Shown piece by piece: positions 53,232 through 61,944 of a stretch of 64,000 nucleotides of DNA; positions within the stretch are counted from its first letter, which is position 1; each line of letters starts with the position of its first letter. Below the pieces are notes generated by a model. It was not told where the DNA came from. It searched no databases and saw only the letters and a program-made list of their open reading frames with translations. Source of the stretch: Laspinema sp. D2d. GTDB lineage: Bacteria > Cyanobacteriota > Cyanobacteriia > Cyanobacteriales > Laspinemataceae. The stretch is from NCBI RefSeq assembly GCF_025370755.1, contig NZ_JAMXFC010000013.1, positions 91,844-155,843 of the forward strand, written 5' to 3'. Both the position numbers and the translations under genes were made by a program.

Positions 53232-53615
53232 ATGCAGTCCTTAAAACAGTTCGCCCATAAACTCAAAACCGAAACCTACGCCCTGTATTTAGCCAGTAAA
53301 GACCCCCGCGTTCCTTGGTATGCTAGAGTGCTGGCTGCTGGGGTCGTTGCCTATCTTTTTAGTCCCATTGATTTAATTCCCGATGCCATTCCCATTCTCG
53401 GTTATTTAGACGATCTAATTTTAGTCCCCCTGGGAATTTGGATTGTGCTAAAAATGATTCCTCCCCAGGTGATTGCTGAATGTCGAGAACAGGCAGAAGC
53501 AGCTAACCAGCAGGGAACTCCTGAAAATTGGGTAGCTGCTACCATTATTGTCCTGCTCTGGATATTATTGGGAATGTTAGTCTTCCACTGGATTGGTAGC
53601 CTTTTAAACTCGTAA
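53232..53615 (+). CDS. YkvA/DUF1232 family membrane protein
   Basis: 127 residues from MQSLKQFAHKLKTETYALYLASKDPRVPWYARVLAA; the upstream extension to 53160 is noncoding-like. The DUF1232 core is WYARVLAAGVVAYLFSPIDLIPDAIPILGYLDDLILVPLGIW. One further helix (IIVLLWILLGMLVFHWIG) ends the protein. The family is widespread, and its role is unknown. Confidence 0.87.
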   Translation: MQSLKQFAHKLKTETYALYLASKDPRVPWYARVLAAGVVAYLFSPIDLIPDAIPILGYLDDLILVPLGIWIVLKMIPPQVIAECREQAEAANQQGTPENWVAATIIVLLWILLGMLVFHWIGSLLNS

Positions 53616-53639
53616 AAGGGGTAACTATGCTATCCTATT

Positions 53640-54371
53640 TTAATAGCTAATATCCAGCGTAACTGTAGCAGAAATCTCCTGTTCACCTCCCATGACTGGG
53701 GTGGAAAAATTAGGAGCAGAATCCCTCATCGCGTACATCGTTTGTGGATAAGGCATAGCAGAATTGACTTGTATTTTCACAATTTCGCGGCGAGTGAAAT
53801 TGAGGGCTGATAAGACGGTATCTGCTTGGGTAAGGGCATCCTGAGTCGCTGCCCGAATGGCTTGCTGACGGGCGGTTTCCATTGCTTCATCTGGGGCAAT
53901 AAAATTGACTCCATCAATGCGAGTTGCACCGGCATTGACAGCCTCATCTAACAAGGTTCCAGCGCGATCGGTGGAGAGACGAAAGCTAACAATATTAGAG
54001 GCAGCATAGCCAATAATCGTAGGCGCTGCGTTGTCATTACTGCGATAGACCGGGTTGAGTTGAATGCCGGTGGTTTGGAGTTTCTCCACGTTGCGCGATC
54101 GCAACAGTTCTACCACGGCTTGCGATCGCCTTGCTACCTCTTGTTGCACCTCTTGGGCGGTTTTTCCCTGCACTTCCACCCCTAATCTCACCTCAGTTAA
54201 GGTGGTGGGAATACCTACGGTTCCCTGTCCCGTAACGGTGAGATTACGCGCGGGTTGTTCCTGGGCAGAAACAGCATTGAGACTGGGAGGGATACTAAAC
54301 AGTCCCAAAGCGAGAGCAGCAGCGGCGATCGGACTCCAAACATTCAGTTTTGTAGGCATTAATCGATTCAT
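53640..54371 (-). CDS. SIMPL domain (DUF541) secreted protein
   Basis: 243 residues with a signal peptide ending near AVSAQEQ. SIMPL features: NLTVTGQGTVGIPTTLTEVRLGVEVQGKTAQEVQQEVARR, then LQTTGIQLNPVYRS, RLSTDRAGTLLDEAVNAGATRIDGVNF and EMETARQQAIRAATQDAL-like helix. Periplasmic or outer-membrane proteins of unknown exact role. Confidence 0.9.
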   Translation of the reverse strand: MNRLMPTKLNVWSPIAAAALALGLFSIPPSLNAVSAQEQPARNLTVTGQGTVGIPTTLTEVRLGVEVQGKTAQEVQQEVARRSQAVVELLRSRNVEKLQTTGIQLNPVYRSNDNAAPTIIGYAASNIVSFRLSTDRAGTLLDEAVNAGATRIDGVNFIAPDEAMETARQQAIRAATQDALTQADTVLSALNFTRREIVKIQVNSAMPYPQTMYAMRDSAPNFSTPVMGGEQEISATVTLDISY

Positions 54372-54513
54372 GGGTAAAGTTTCTTCTTGGATTCATCTAT
54401 TGATAGTCTGACACTTTAAACAAGCAGTTGAGGAATTGGTTACCGTTTTGGAAACTAATTTTTTTTAACCCCCTCCCCTCGGGGATTCAAGTGAATTTAG
54501 CTTGGGATTGAAA

Positions 54514-55653
54514 TTAAATCAATCCCGCATTTTTTTGAGCATACTGCAAGTTTTTTTGATACTCTACAATCTTAACTTGAGCCATGCCATGATTAGCGTT
54601 AGTTTGGGGGACTGCCTCCAGGAAGGCGATCGCCTCTTGCCATTGTTTGGCGACTTGTAACCACTGTTCGGGAGTTTTGGCTGCTTGTGTCAAGGTTGCT
54701 GCACTCGTTGCCTTCTTAACTGCTTCCCCAAAGGGGTCAGAATTGGGCGCAATTTCAACAGTTCGAGTTTCGGTTTGAATGGTAAATTCAACCCGCCGAT
54801 TTTTTTCCCGTCCTTGGGGATTATCGGAACCATCGGGATTGGTATTCGGGGCGATCGGTTGACTTTTTCCTAACCCTTTGGTTTGGATGCGGGTTGGTTC
54901 CGCTTGAAAGTTATTGACAAAATAATATTTCACTGACGCTGCTCTTTTTTGCGACAATTCTATATTATATTCGTCAGTTCCTTTGCTGTCTGTATGTCCA
55001 TGAATCAAGACTTGGGCATCCTTAAAATGGGTCAGCACTTGATTGACTTTTTCCAAGGTTGGTTTAGCTGCCGCCCGGACGTGATATTTATCAAATTCAA
55101 ATAAAATATTATCGGAAAGATTGAATTTAATCCCTTCAATAGTGGTTTCCGCATTTAATTCCGTGAGGGTCTGTTCTACCTCCGTTGGCGTTGGCAACAC
55201 CGTTTCTACCATAATTCGGGTTGAATCAGTCGGGTCTTCTTCCGAAGTTACTATAGTCGGTTCCGGTGGCGGTTCTACTTGAACTGAAGTCGCCGGAGGG
55301 GAAGTCTCTGTAGTTGCTGAACTCGGTTGTGGTGTTGTTTCTACGGAAGTAGAACTCGAAGGCGTTGCCGTTTCTACAGAAGTAGAACTCGAAGGTGTTG
55401 CCGTTTGTTCGGTTTGAGTTGTACTGACAATAGATGGATCAACCGTGGTGGTTGTAGTGGTGGGTGATTGAACATCAAAGGTGCTTGTAGTCACCTGTTC
55501 AACGGTTGCTATTTCTAATTGAGTGACAGGAACGGGGACAATTTCAAATGTGGTAACTTTCGGTAAGTCTTGATAGCGATTTTGGCAAGCGGTGCCAATC
55601 AGCAGCAAGCTAGAGGCGATCGCAACTTGTAGCCGTTTAATTTCTAGGTGCAT
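54514..55653 (-). CDS. OmpA-family peptidoglycan-binding protein
   Basis: 379 residues. Signal segment with Cys at IGTACQN, not a perfect lipobox. A Thr/Ser/Pro-rich linker (about 50-160) contains two copies of TATPSSSTSVE. The OmpA_C domain (about 170-300) has NILFEFDKYHVRAAAKPTL, HGHTDSKGTDEYNIELSQKRA and PQGREKNRRVEFTI. The C-terminus (about 310-379) is helical with EQWLQVAKQWQEAI. It anchors the outer membrane or a complex to the cell wall. Its start lies 17 bases inside the upstream lipoprotein gene. Confidence 0.88.
   Translation of the reverse strand: MHLEIKRLQVAIASSLLLIGTACQNRYQDLPKVTTFEIVPVPVTQLEIATVEQVTTSTFDVQSPTTTTTTVDPSIVSTTQTEQTATPSSSTSVETATPSSSTSVETTPQPSSATTETSPPATSVQVEPPPEPTIVTSEEDPTDSTRIMVETVLPTPTEVEQTLTELNAETTIEGIKFNLSDNILFEFDKYHVRAAAKPTLEKVNQVLTHFKDAQVLIHGHTDSKGTDEYNIELSQKRAASVKYYFVNNFQAEPTRIQTKGLGKSQPIAPNTNPDGSDNPQGREKNRRVEFTIQTETRTVEIAPNSDPFGEAVKKATSAATLTQAAKTPEQWLQVAKQWQEAIAFLEAVPQTNANHGMAQVKIVEYQKNLQYAQKNAGLI
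55341..55406 (-). repeat. Two tandem 33-bp repeats within the OmpA gene
   Basis: 55341-55373 and 55374-55406 differ at two positions and encode an 11-residue Thr/Ser-rich unit of the linker. In-frame expansion lengthens the linker without affecting the domains. Confidence 0.85.
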
Positions 55654-56182
55654 TTTGCCCCTCCCGAGGAACTCTAACGTTTTTAATTTCTAATGTTATG
55701 CCCCTTGTGCGAGAATAAAGTTGGTCTTCGTAATAAGTTACTGTTTTGAGTCTGATATAAGCAGCTTCGGGGGATAATCGACCAATAAACACAAATTTGC
55801 CGTTAAGAGTTGTACCCGGTTGAATTTGAATGAGTGGATTATCTGGAGGGATGGCTAGACGATATGTATTCCCTTCATCATCATAGAGAATGATATTCTC
55901 TTTTTTTGTATTAATATTGATAATTTCACGGCGACCATTGGTGATAGATACCGTCGCGATGGTACTATCCTCAGCTAGGGTGATTTCTGTCAAGCGCATC
56001 ACCAATTCGCTTGCATTCACTTGTAAATCATCATAACTTTCGGTTAGGATGCGGGGACGGCGAGGGGATTCAGTGGTGGCGGGTGCGCCTCCTCCTGGGA
56101 GTTTTTGTGCCAAGGGGTTAGAATCACACCCCACACAGACCAAGGATAGGAAGGCGATCGCAGCAAACAGACGAAGGTTCAT
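55637..56182 (-). CDS. Lipoprotein of unknown function, operon with OmpA protein
   Basis: 181 residues. N-terminus AAIAFLSLVCVGCDSN contains a lipobox-like VCVGC, so lipid attachment to Cys19 is likely. The mature part is beta-rich (LVMRLTEITLAEDSTIATVSITNGRREIININ; PGTTLNGKFVFIGRLSP), an Ig-like pattern as in DUF4352 proteins. The stop overlaps the OmpA start by 17 bases, so the two are probably made together. Confidence 0.7.
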   Translation of the reverse strand: MNLRLFAAIAFLSLVCVGCDSNPLAQKLPGGGAPATTESPRRPRILTESYDDLQVNASELVMRLTEITLAEDSTIATVSITNGRREIININTKKENIILYDDEGNTYRLAIPPDNPLIQIQPGTTLNGKFVFIGRLSPEAAYIRLKTVTYYEDQLYSRTRGITLEIKNVRVPREGQNAPRN

Positions 56183-56433
56183 AGATACGCGGTTTTGAAT
56201 ATTAATTGATTATTGTACTCGATATGAGGGAATTAGCTAATTGTTTAATATTAAAGAATTATTAAGGTCTGGGGTCTTGAACTTTCCAACAGAAAATTAT
56301 AAAGATAAATGCCCAAGTCAGCAGAAAGAGTGACTTTGTTGCCTTTATTAGTTCTAACAGTCCCCAAATTTGGTAAAATTAGAAAGCCAATCTAACCTAG
56401 ACTCAGCCCTTACCGCTTTTGCCTCGTTCAACC

Positions 56434-58767
56434 ATGACTTCAACCCTTGACTTTCTGGCCCATCTGAACCCAAACCAACGTCGTGCGGCAGAACATTTCT
56501 GTGGCCCCTTGTTAGTTGTTGCCGGGGCGGGTTCGGGCAAAACTCGGGCGCTAACTTATCGAATTGCTAATTTAATCCGCAGTAATCAAGTCCATCCTGA
56601 CGATATCCTGGCGGTGACCTTTACGAATAAGGCGGCCCGGGAAATGAAGGAACGGATTGAGAAGATTTTTGCCGATACTGTGGCGGAACAAAAGTATGAT
56701 AAACCGTTTTCAGCTTTAGAACCAGCGGAACAAACTCAGGTGCGATCGCAGGTGTGGAGAAACAGCATTAAACCCCTGTGGATTGGTACATTCCATTCCC
56801 TCTGTTCCCGCATTTTGCGCTACGATATTGAAAAATTTAAAGATGAAAATGGGCGGCAATGGACCCGCAAATTCTCTATCCTTGATGAGTCTGATGCTCA
56901 AACAGCCATTAAGGATATTGTCCTCAAACAGATGAATTTGGATAGCAAAAAGTTTGAGCCTCGCAAGATACGGTATGAAATTAGCGGGGCGAAAAATAAA
57001 GGATGGTCTCCTCATGATTTAGAGGCGAGTGATCCGACGAATTACCGCAATCGCAAGGTAGCAGAGGTATATAATCGGTATCAGGATACTTTGGCGGCGA
57101 ATAATGCCCTAGATTTTGATGATTTGATTCGGATTCCCGTGGAACTGTTTCGCCAGGATGCTCAAGTTTTAGATTATTGGCATCGTAAGTTTCAGCATAT
57201 TTTGGTGGATGAATATCAGGATACGAACCGCACTCAATATGATTTGATTCGGATGTTAGTCACCAATGGAAAAGCTGCAAAATCCTTTGATAAATGGGAA
57301 AATCGCTCAGTGTTTGTGGTGGGGGATGTAGACCAATCGATTTACTCATTTCGGATGGCAGATTATACCATTTTGCTGGAGTTTCAGCAAGATTTTGGAG
57401 ATGGATTAGAGGATGAAGAGACCCAAACTTTGGTGAAATTAGAGGAGAATTATCGATCGCGAGAAAATATCCTAGAGGTTGCTAATAAACTGATTGAGAA
57501 TAATACAGAACGGATTGATAAAGTATTGCGTCCCACCCGGGGGGAAGGGGAAGCGATTATCTGTTATCGCACCGAAAATGATTTAGATGAAGCGCAATAT
57601 GTGGTGAATCAAATTCGGATGTTGCAAAATCAGCATCCGGAGTTGGATTGGGGTTCGTTTGCAATTTTGTATCGGACTAATGCTCAATCGCGATCGTTTG
57701 AGGATGTGTTAGTGAAAATGAATGTCCCCTATCGAGTGGTGGGGGGTTTGAAGTTCTACGATCGCAAAGAAGTCAAGGATGCCGTTGCTTATTTGCGGGC
57801 GATCGCTAACCCTGCGGATTCGATTAGTTTGCGGCGGATTATTAATACTCCTAAACGCAGTATCGGGAAAACGACCTTAGATCGTCTCGATGAAGCAGCA
57901 AAACAGTTAAACGTCCCCCTGTGGGAAATTCTCAGTGATGATACATCGGTGAAAACCCTCGCAGGGCGATCGGTGAAACAAGTTCTGGAATTCTCTCAAT
58001 TAATATCCCGATGGCAAGGGCAAGTAGAAACCTTACCGGCGATCGAAGTCCTGAAAGGGATTATGGAAGAATCCGGGTATATGGAATCCCTGAAACTGGA
58101 AAACACCGATGAAGCCTTAAACCGCATGGCAAACATTGAGCAGTTGTATAGTGCAACGATGCAATATGCCGAAGAAAATGAAGACAATTCTTTAACGGGA
58201 TTTCTCTCTAGTGCTTCTCTTGCTTCAGAGTTAGATAATTTAGAAGAAGGGGAACAAGCCGTATCATTGTTAACCATTCATTCTGCCAAAGGATTAGAAT
58301 TTCCTGTGGTCTTTTTGGTGGGAATGGAAGAGGGTTTATTCCCCAATTTCCGCAGTGTAAATGACCCGCGTAGTTTGGAAGAAGAACGGCGACTCTGCTA
58401 TGTGGGAATTACTCGTGCCCAAGAACGACTCTTTTTAACTCATGCCTTAGAACGGCGCTTGTGGGGGTCTTATGAACGCGCTCAACCCTCACGATTTCTA
58501 GCCGAATTACCCCGGGATTTACTACAAGGAAATTCAGTTCCCAAGGAAAAAACTCGCCGCAGTTCCGGGGCGGCAAAAACGGCAAAAGGGGCAGCCGCTA
58601 AGGAGACTTGGTTGGTGGGGGATATGGTGGTTCATGATACCTTTGGTCCTGGGGAAGTGTCTCACGTTTTTGGATCGGCTACTAAGATGTCCTTAGCGAT
58701 TAAATTTATGCGAGGAGGTCAAAAAATTATTGACCCGCAAACGGCCCCGATGCAAAAATTAAATTAA
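56434..58767 (+). CDS. UvrD/PcrA-type superfamily 1 DNA helicase
   Basis: 777 residues from the ATG at 56434; a TTG five codons upstream is possible. Helicase motifs: I VAGAGSGKTRALTYRI, II LVDEYQDTNRTQY, III VVGDVDQSIYSFRMADY, IV EENYRSRENI, V SLLTIHSAKGLEFPVVFLVGMEEGLFP, VI LCYVGITRAQERL. The Gly-rich C-terminus WLVGDMVVHDTFGPGEVSHV is the PcrA/UvrD Tudor-like tail that contacts RNA polymerase. It unwinds DNA in repair and removes blocks. The name pcrA is likely but not certain. Confidence 0.94.
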   Translation: MTSTLDFLAHLNPNQRRAAEHFCGPLLVVAGAGSGKTRALTYRIANLIRSNQVHPDDILAVTFTNKAAREMKERIEKIFADTVAEQKYDKPFSALEPAEQTQVRSQVWRNSIKPLWIGTFHSLCSRILRYDIEKFKDENGRQWTRKFSILDESDAQTAIKDIVLKQMNLDSKKFEPRKIRYEISGAKNKGWSPHDLEASDPTNYRNRKVAEVYNRYQDTLAANNALDFDDLIRIPVELFRQDAQVLDYWHRKFQHILVDEYQDTNRTQYDLIRMLVTNGKAAKSFDKWENRSVFVVGDVDQSIYSFRMADYTILLEFQQDFGDGLEDEETQTLVKLEENYRSRENILEVANKLIENNTERIDKVLRPTRGEGEAIICYRTENDLDEAQYVVNQIRMLQNQHPELDWGSFAILYRTNAQSRSFEDVLVKMNVPYRVVGGLKFYDRKEVKDAVAYLRAIANPADSISLRRIINTPKRSIGKTTLDRLDEAAKQLNVPLWEILSDDTSVKTLAGRSVKQVLEFSQLISRWQGQVETLPAIEVLKGIMEESGYMESLKLENTDEALNRMANIEQLYSATMQYAEENEDNSLTGFLSSASLASELDNLEEGEQAVSLLTIHSAKGLEFPVVFLVGMEEGLFPNFRSVNDPRSLEEERRLCYVGITRAQERLFLTHALERRLWGSYERAQPSRFLAELPRDLLQGNSVPKEKTRRSSGAAKTAKGAAAKETWLVGDMVVHDTFGPGEVSHVFGSATKMSLAIKFMRGGQKIIDPQTAPMQKLN

Positions 58768-58876
58768 TTCCGGGAACTAAAAATCCAAGCAACCGTCTGA
58801 AGAACGCCTGGATTTTGGACTGGAGAAGCGTGACTCACATACCCGACTATATATCGCGATCGCAGAGATAAAAGAG

Positions 58877-59317
58877 ATGGAAAGAGGACTGATGTGGTTA
58901 CCCTTGCTGGCCCTATTTATAGGACTCGCCTGGGCCGGATGGAACGAATATCAAAAAGTCGAAGCCTATAGGCTTTGGGCCCAGGGGTTTGATCGCACTA
59001 AGTATGATATTTATGCGGTATTAGGAGAGAAGGGAGATTGCCTGACTTGGGGAAAACCCACGCGCAAAGGTCCGGTGAATGTACAAACCTTCTCCTTAAA
59101 AGAGGTACAGTCATTGCACCTGCTGGTGAATCAACAACCCGTGGCAGTCGATGCCCTACCGGAGAATCTCAAAGCCAAGACCATTGCCTTAGAATTTTTG
59201 TTTCCATCCCCAAAACAGTCAGTGCAGATTCCCTTTACCGAAGTGGCGATCGCCGTGGAATGGACAAAATATTTACAACAACAGTGGCAAAAGTGGCAGG
59301 AGGGGACGGTGAATTAA
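58877..59317 (+). CDS. Single-pass membrane protein of unknown function
   Basis: 146 residues. One N-terminal helix (MWLPLLALFIGLAWAGW) followed by a soluble part: VEAYRLWAQGFDRTKYDIYAVLG, FSLKEVQSLHLLVN and VAIAVEWTKYLQQQWQKW. No known domain recognised. It lies 110 bases after the helicase gene in the same direction. Confidence 0.6.
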   Translation: MERGLMWLPLLALFIGLAWAGWNEYQKVEAYRLWAQGFDRTKYDIYAVLGEKGDCLTWGKPTRKGPVNVQTFSLKEVQSLHLLVNQQPVAVDALPENLKAKTIALEFLFPSPKQSVQIPFTEVAIAVEWTKYLQQQWQKWQEGTVN

Positions 59318-59405
59318 GTCAACTTTTTCCTCAAAAATCCGTGAATCTAAACTCTAAAATAGTGTTAGATCCTAGGTGAACAATTAATTTTCTAATAAAG
59401 CCAAT

Positions 59406-60422
59406 ATGCCCTTAAAGCCCTCGTCCTGGAAAAAATTTAGTGCCTTAGCCGTAGCTGGAATCGCCACCCTGGGAGCGATCGACCTCCATTTTCTCGCCAG
59501 CGCCCCCCCATTGCTCGCACAACAGCGCACCCCCAGTTCTCAACTGTTAAGAACCATTGGCGATCGCGCTTTCCCCATTTTTGCCGTTGCTTATAGTCCG
59601 ACAACCTCAGTCGTCGTCAGTGGCAGCAATGAAGATACCATCAAATTTTGGAATGCCGAAACCGGAGAACTGAACTATACCGCTTCTGTTCATTTAGATG
59701 ACGTGAGGGCCTTGGATATCTCGCCCAACGGTCAAATCCTCGCCAGTGGTAGCGATGACAACACCGCTAACCTTTGGAACATGGAAACTGGACAGTTGAT
59801 TTATACCCTTTACGGTCACACAAAAGGGGTGAAAACCGTAGCATTTAGTCCCGATGGACGAACCCTTGCTACGGGGAGTTGGGATAACACCGTTAAACTC
59901 TGGAACGTCGAGAATGGGCAAATTATTCGCACTTTAAGCGCCCATGAGGACGGGGTTGAGACGGTGGCTTTTAGTCCCAATGGTGCAACCTTAGCATCCG
60001 GGGGACTGGATAACAATGTCAAACTCTGGAACCTGAATACTGGAGAGTTAATCACCACTATTCCCGCCCATGAGGATTGGGTGAGTTCTGTTGCCTTTAC
60101 CCCCGATGGACAGACCCTCGTCACTGGCAGTTATGATAATGCCGTGAAAATTTGGGATGTGAATCGGGGACAATTGTTACGCACCCTGACGGGTCACTCC
60201 TTCCCGGTGTATCAGATTGCCATTACCCCCGATGGACGCACCGTTGCCTCCGTCAGCGACGATCGCACAGTCCGACTCTGGGATATCGCCAGTGGCAGAT
60301 TAATCGAAACCCTCACCGGACATGAAAAATCCATCTTTTCTATTTCAATTAGACCCGATGGCAGCCGATTGGCGACTGGGGGGAATGATAATACGATTAA
60401 TATTTGGGAATTAGGTCGTTAA
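59406..60422 (+). CDS. WD40 beta-propeller protein, secreted
   Basis: 338 residues. Signal peptide (about 1-38, ALAVAGIATLGAIDL...LLAQQ), then seven WD40 units each ending like NTVKLWNVENGQ, NNVKLWNLNTGE, DRTVRLWDIASG or NTINIWELGR, enough for a complete seven-bladed propeller. Blade sequences are very regular (GHTKGVKTVAFSPDGRTLATGS). It is a protein-interaction platform in the periplasm or thylakoid lumen; partners unknown. It stands 90 bases after the previous gene. Confidence 0.88.
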   Translation: MPLKPSSWKKFSALAVAGIATLGAIDLHFLASAPPLLAQQRTPSSQLLRTIGDRAFPIFAVAYSPTTSVVVSGSNEDTIKFWNAETGELNYTASVHLDDVRALDISPNGQILASGSDDNTANLWNMETGQLIYTLYGHTKGVKTVAFSPDGRTLATGSWDNTVKLWNVENGQIIRTLSAHEDGVETVAFSPNGATLASGGLDNNVKLWNLNTGELITTIPAHEDWVSSVAFTPDGQTLVTGSYDNAVKIWDVNRGQLLRTLTGHSFPVYQIAITPDGRTVASVSDDRTVRLWDIASGRLIETLTGHEKSIFSISIRPDGSRLATGGNDNTINIWELGR

Positions 60423-60440
60423 TTGACGACAAATCGGGGT

Positions 60441-60475
60441 TTTTGTAGGGGCGCAAGCATTGCGCCCCTACAAAA
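60441..60475. repeat. Palindromic dispersed repeat GTAGGGGCGCAA-type, also a terminator
   Basis: TTTTGTAGGGGCGCAA (60441-60456) is the reverse complement of 60460-60475, with a 3-base loop. This palindrome is widespread in cyanobacterial intergenic DNA. Here it sits between two convergent genes and can end transcription from either side. Confidence 0.8.
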
Positions 60476-60494
60476 CAGGGCTAGTGTCCACCCT

Positions 60495-61784
60495 TTATAC
60501 TCGGTCCTGCATCCGGGCTAGTAATGCGGCACCATAGGCCGCTTCTGTGTGAGTTGGCGTAGTGACCGGAACATTTAAACGACGCTGGCGAATTGCGCTC
60601 CAAATGGGGTTTTTTGCCCCGCCACCAGCGGTATAAACCCGCTTGAGTCCCGTGGCCCCAAACTCTTGTAACAGTTCATATCCCCGCGCTTCAATGCGGG
60701 CCATGCTTTCTAATAATCCATGCAAAAATTCGACATCGGACTGAGGACGAGGGTCTAATCGTGGGGGAAGTTCCGGATTATTTAAAGGAAAGCGTTCCCC
60801 GGGTTTGAGGAGGGGATAATATTTCAGAGGACTTTCGGTGTTAGGGTCAATGCTTTCGCTGAATTCTGCCAGTTGCCGATCGCTGAAAAACTCACGCAGG
60901 ACCGCGCCTCCGGTATTCGATGCCCCGCCAGTTAGCCATAAATTGCCGAGACGATGACTATAAATCCCATAACGCGCATCATCCACGCGATCGCGACTGA
61001 GTAGCTTGAGTACCAAGGTTGAACCCAGGGACGTCACCGCCTCTCCCGGTTCCCTGGCACCCGATGCCAGAAATGCGGCAATACTGTCCGTAGTTCCGGC
61101 GCAAATTACGCAATTCTCCGGTAATCCAAAGCGATCGCCCATTTCGGGCGTGATTGGGGCGATGGGAGTTCCCGGTTTGACCACATGAGGCAAATAGGGG
61201 ACAAACTGGGTAAACAGTTGCGGCAAGGCCGATCGCAACCATTCGGGATAAAATAAATGCTCTGGGTCATACCCCAATTTCAGGGCATTGTGATAGTCAC
61301 TGATGCCAATTTGTCCGTGGAGTTGAAAACTTAGCCAATCTGCTTGATGCAGGAAGAACAGCCCCGTAGTCGCCACCCGATGCAGGGCATCAGGATACAA
61401 TTTGGGATGACGGGCATACCATAACAGCTTTGCCAAACTGGAAGTTGCCCCGATCGCCGGATGATTGGGAGGGGCGATTTCCCGTAATGTCTCCATCACC
61501 GTGATCCCCCGGGCATCATTGTAGAGAATCGGTTCCGCCACCGGAGTCCCACTGCGATCGCACAGCAACACCGTCGAAGATGTCCCATCAATGGCGATCG
61601 CGCCGATGGACTGGCGTACAGACCGAGGCAGTTGGTCCAGTAACGCCCATAACCCTTCCTGCCACAGTTCCGGAGTTTGTCGGTCCAGGGGAAAATCCGC
61701 CTGTGCCTGAATCCCTGCATGGTCATCGATCGCCACTGCACGAGCACCAGAAGTCCCGAAGTCTATGCCGAGATAGAGGGTCAT
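60495..61784 (-). CDS. FGGY-family sugar kinase, probable D-ribulokinase
   Basis: 429 residues. ATPase-fold signatures: YLGIDFGTSGARAVAIDD (phosphate 1), IAIDGTSSTVLLCD, CAGTTDSIAAFLASG, AVTSLGSTLVLKLLS and YTAGGGAKNPIWSAI with TEAAYGAALLA at the end. Length and pattern fit the cyanobacterial/plant XK1-like group (SePSK of Synechococcus), which phosphorylates D-ribulose rather than D-xylulose. Substrate is from family knowledge, not proven here. Confidence 0.87.
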   Translation of the reverse strand: MTLYLGIDFGTSGARAVAIDDHAGIQAQADFPLDRQTPELWQEGLWALLDQLPRSVRQSIGAIAIDGTSSTVLLCDRSGTPVAEPILYNDARGITVMETLREIAPPNHPAIGATSSLAKLLWYARHPKLYPDALHRVATTGLFFLHQADWLSFQLHGQIGISDYHNALKLGYDPEHLFYPEWLRSALPQLFTQFVPYLPHVVKPGTPIAPITPEMGDRFGLPENCVICAGTTDSIAAFLASGAREPGEAVTSLGSTLVLKLLSRDRVDDARYGIYSHRLGNLWLTGGASNTGGAVLREFFSDRQLAEFSESIDPNTESPLKYYPLLKPGERFPLNNPELPPRLDPRPQSDVEFLHGLLESMARIEARGYELLQEFGATGLKRVYTAGGGAKNPIWSAIRQRRLNVPVTTPTHTEAAYGAALLARMQDRV

Positions 61785-61944
61785 AGGAATACCCCTTAAC
61801 GCTTACCATCCTCTAGTTTAGGCGATGTTGTTGGTCCTTTGGGGTTAGGTTTCCGTGACTCCCCCCTTAAAAAATCTCTAGGTTTGAAGTGACCTTCTGG
61901 ATCAAAAATAATAAATAAGCGCAAACCTAGAGACTGTAACAACA

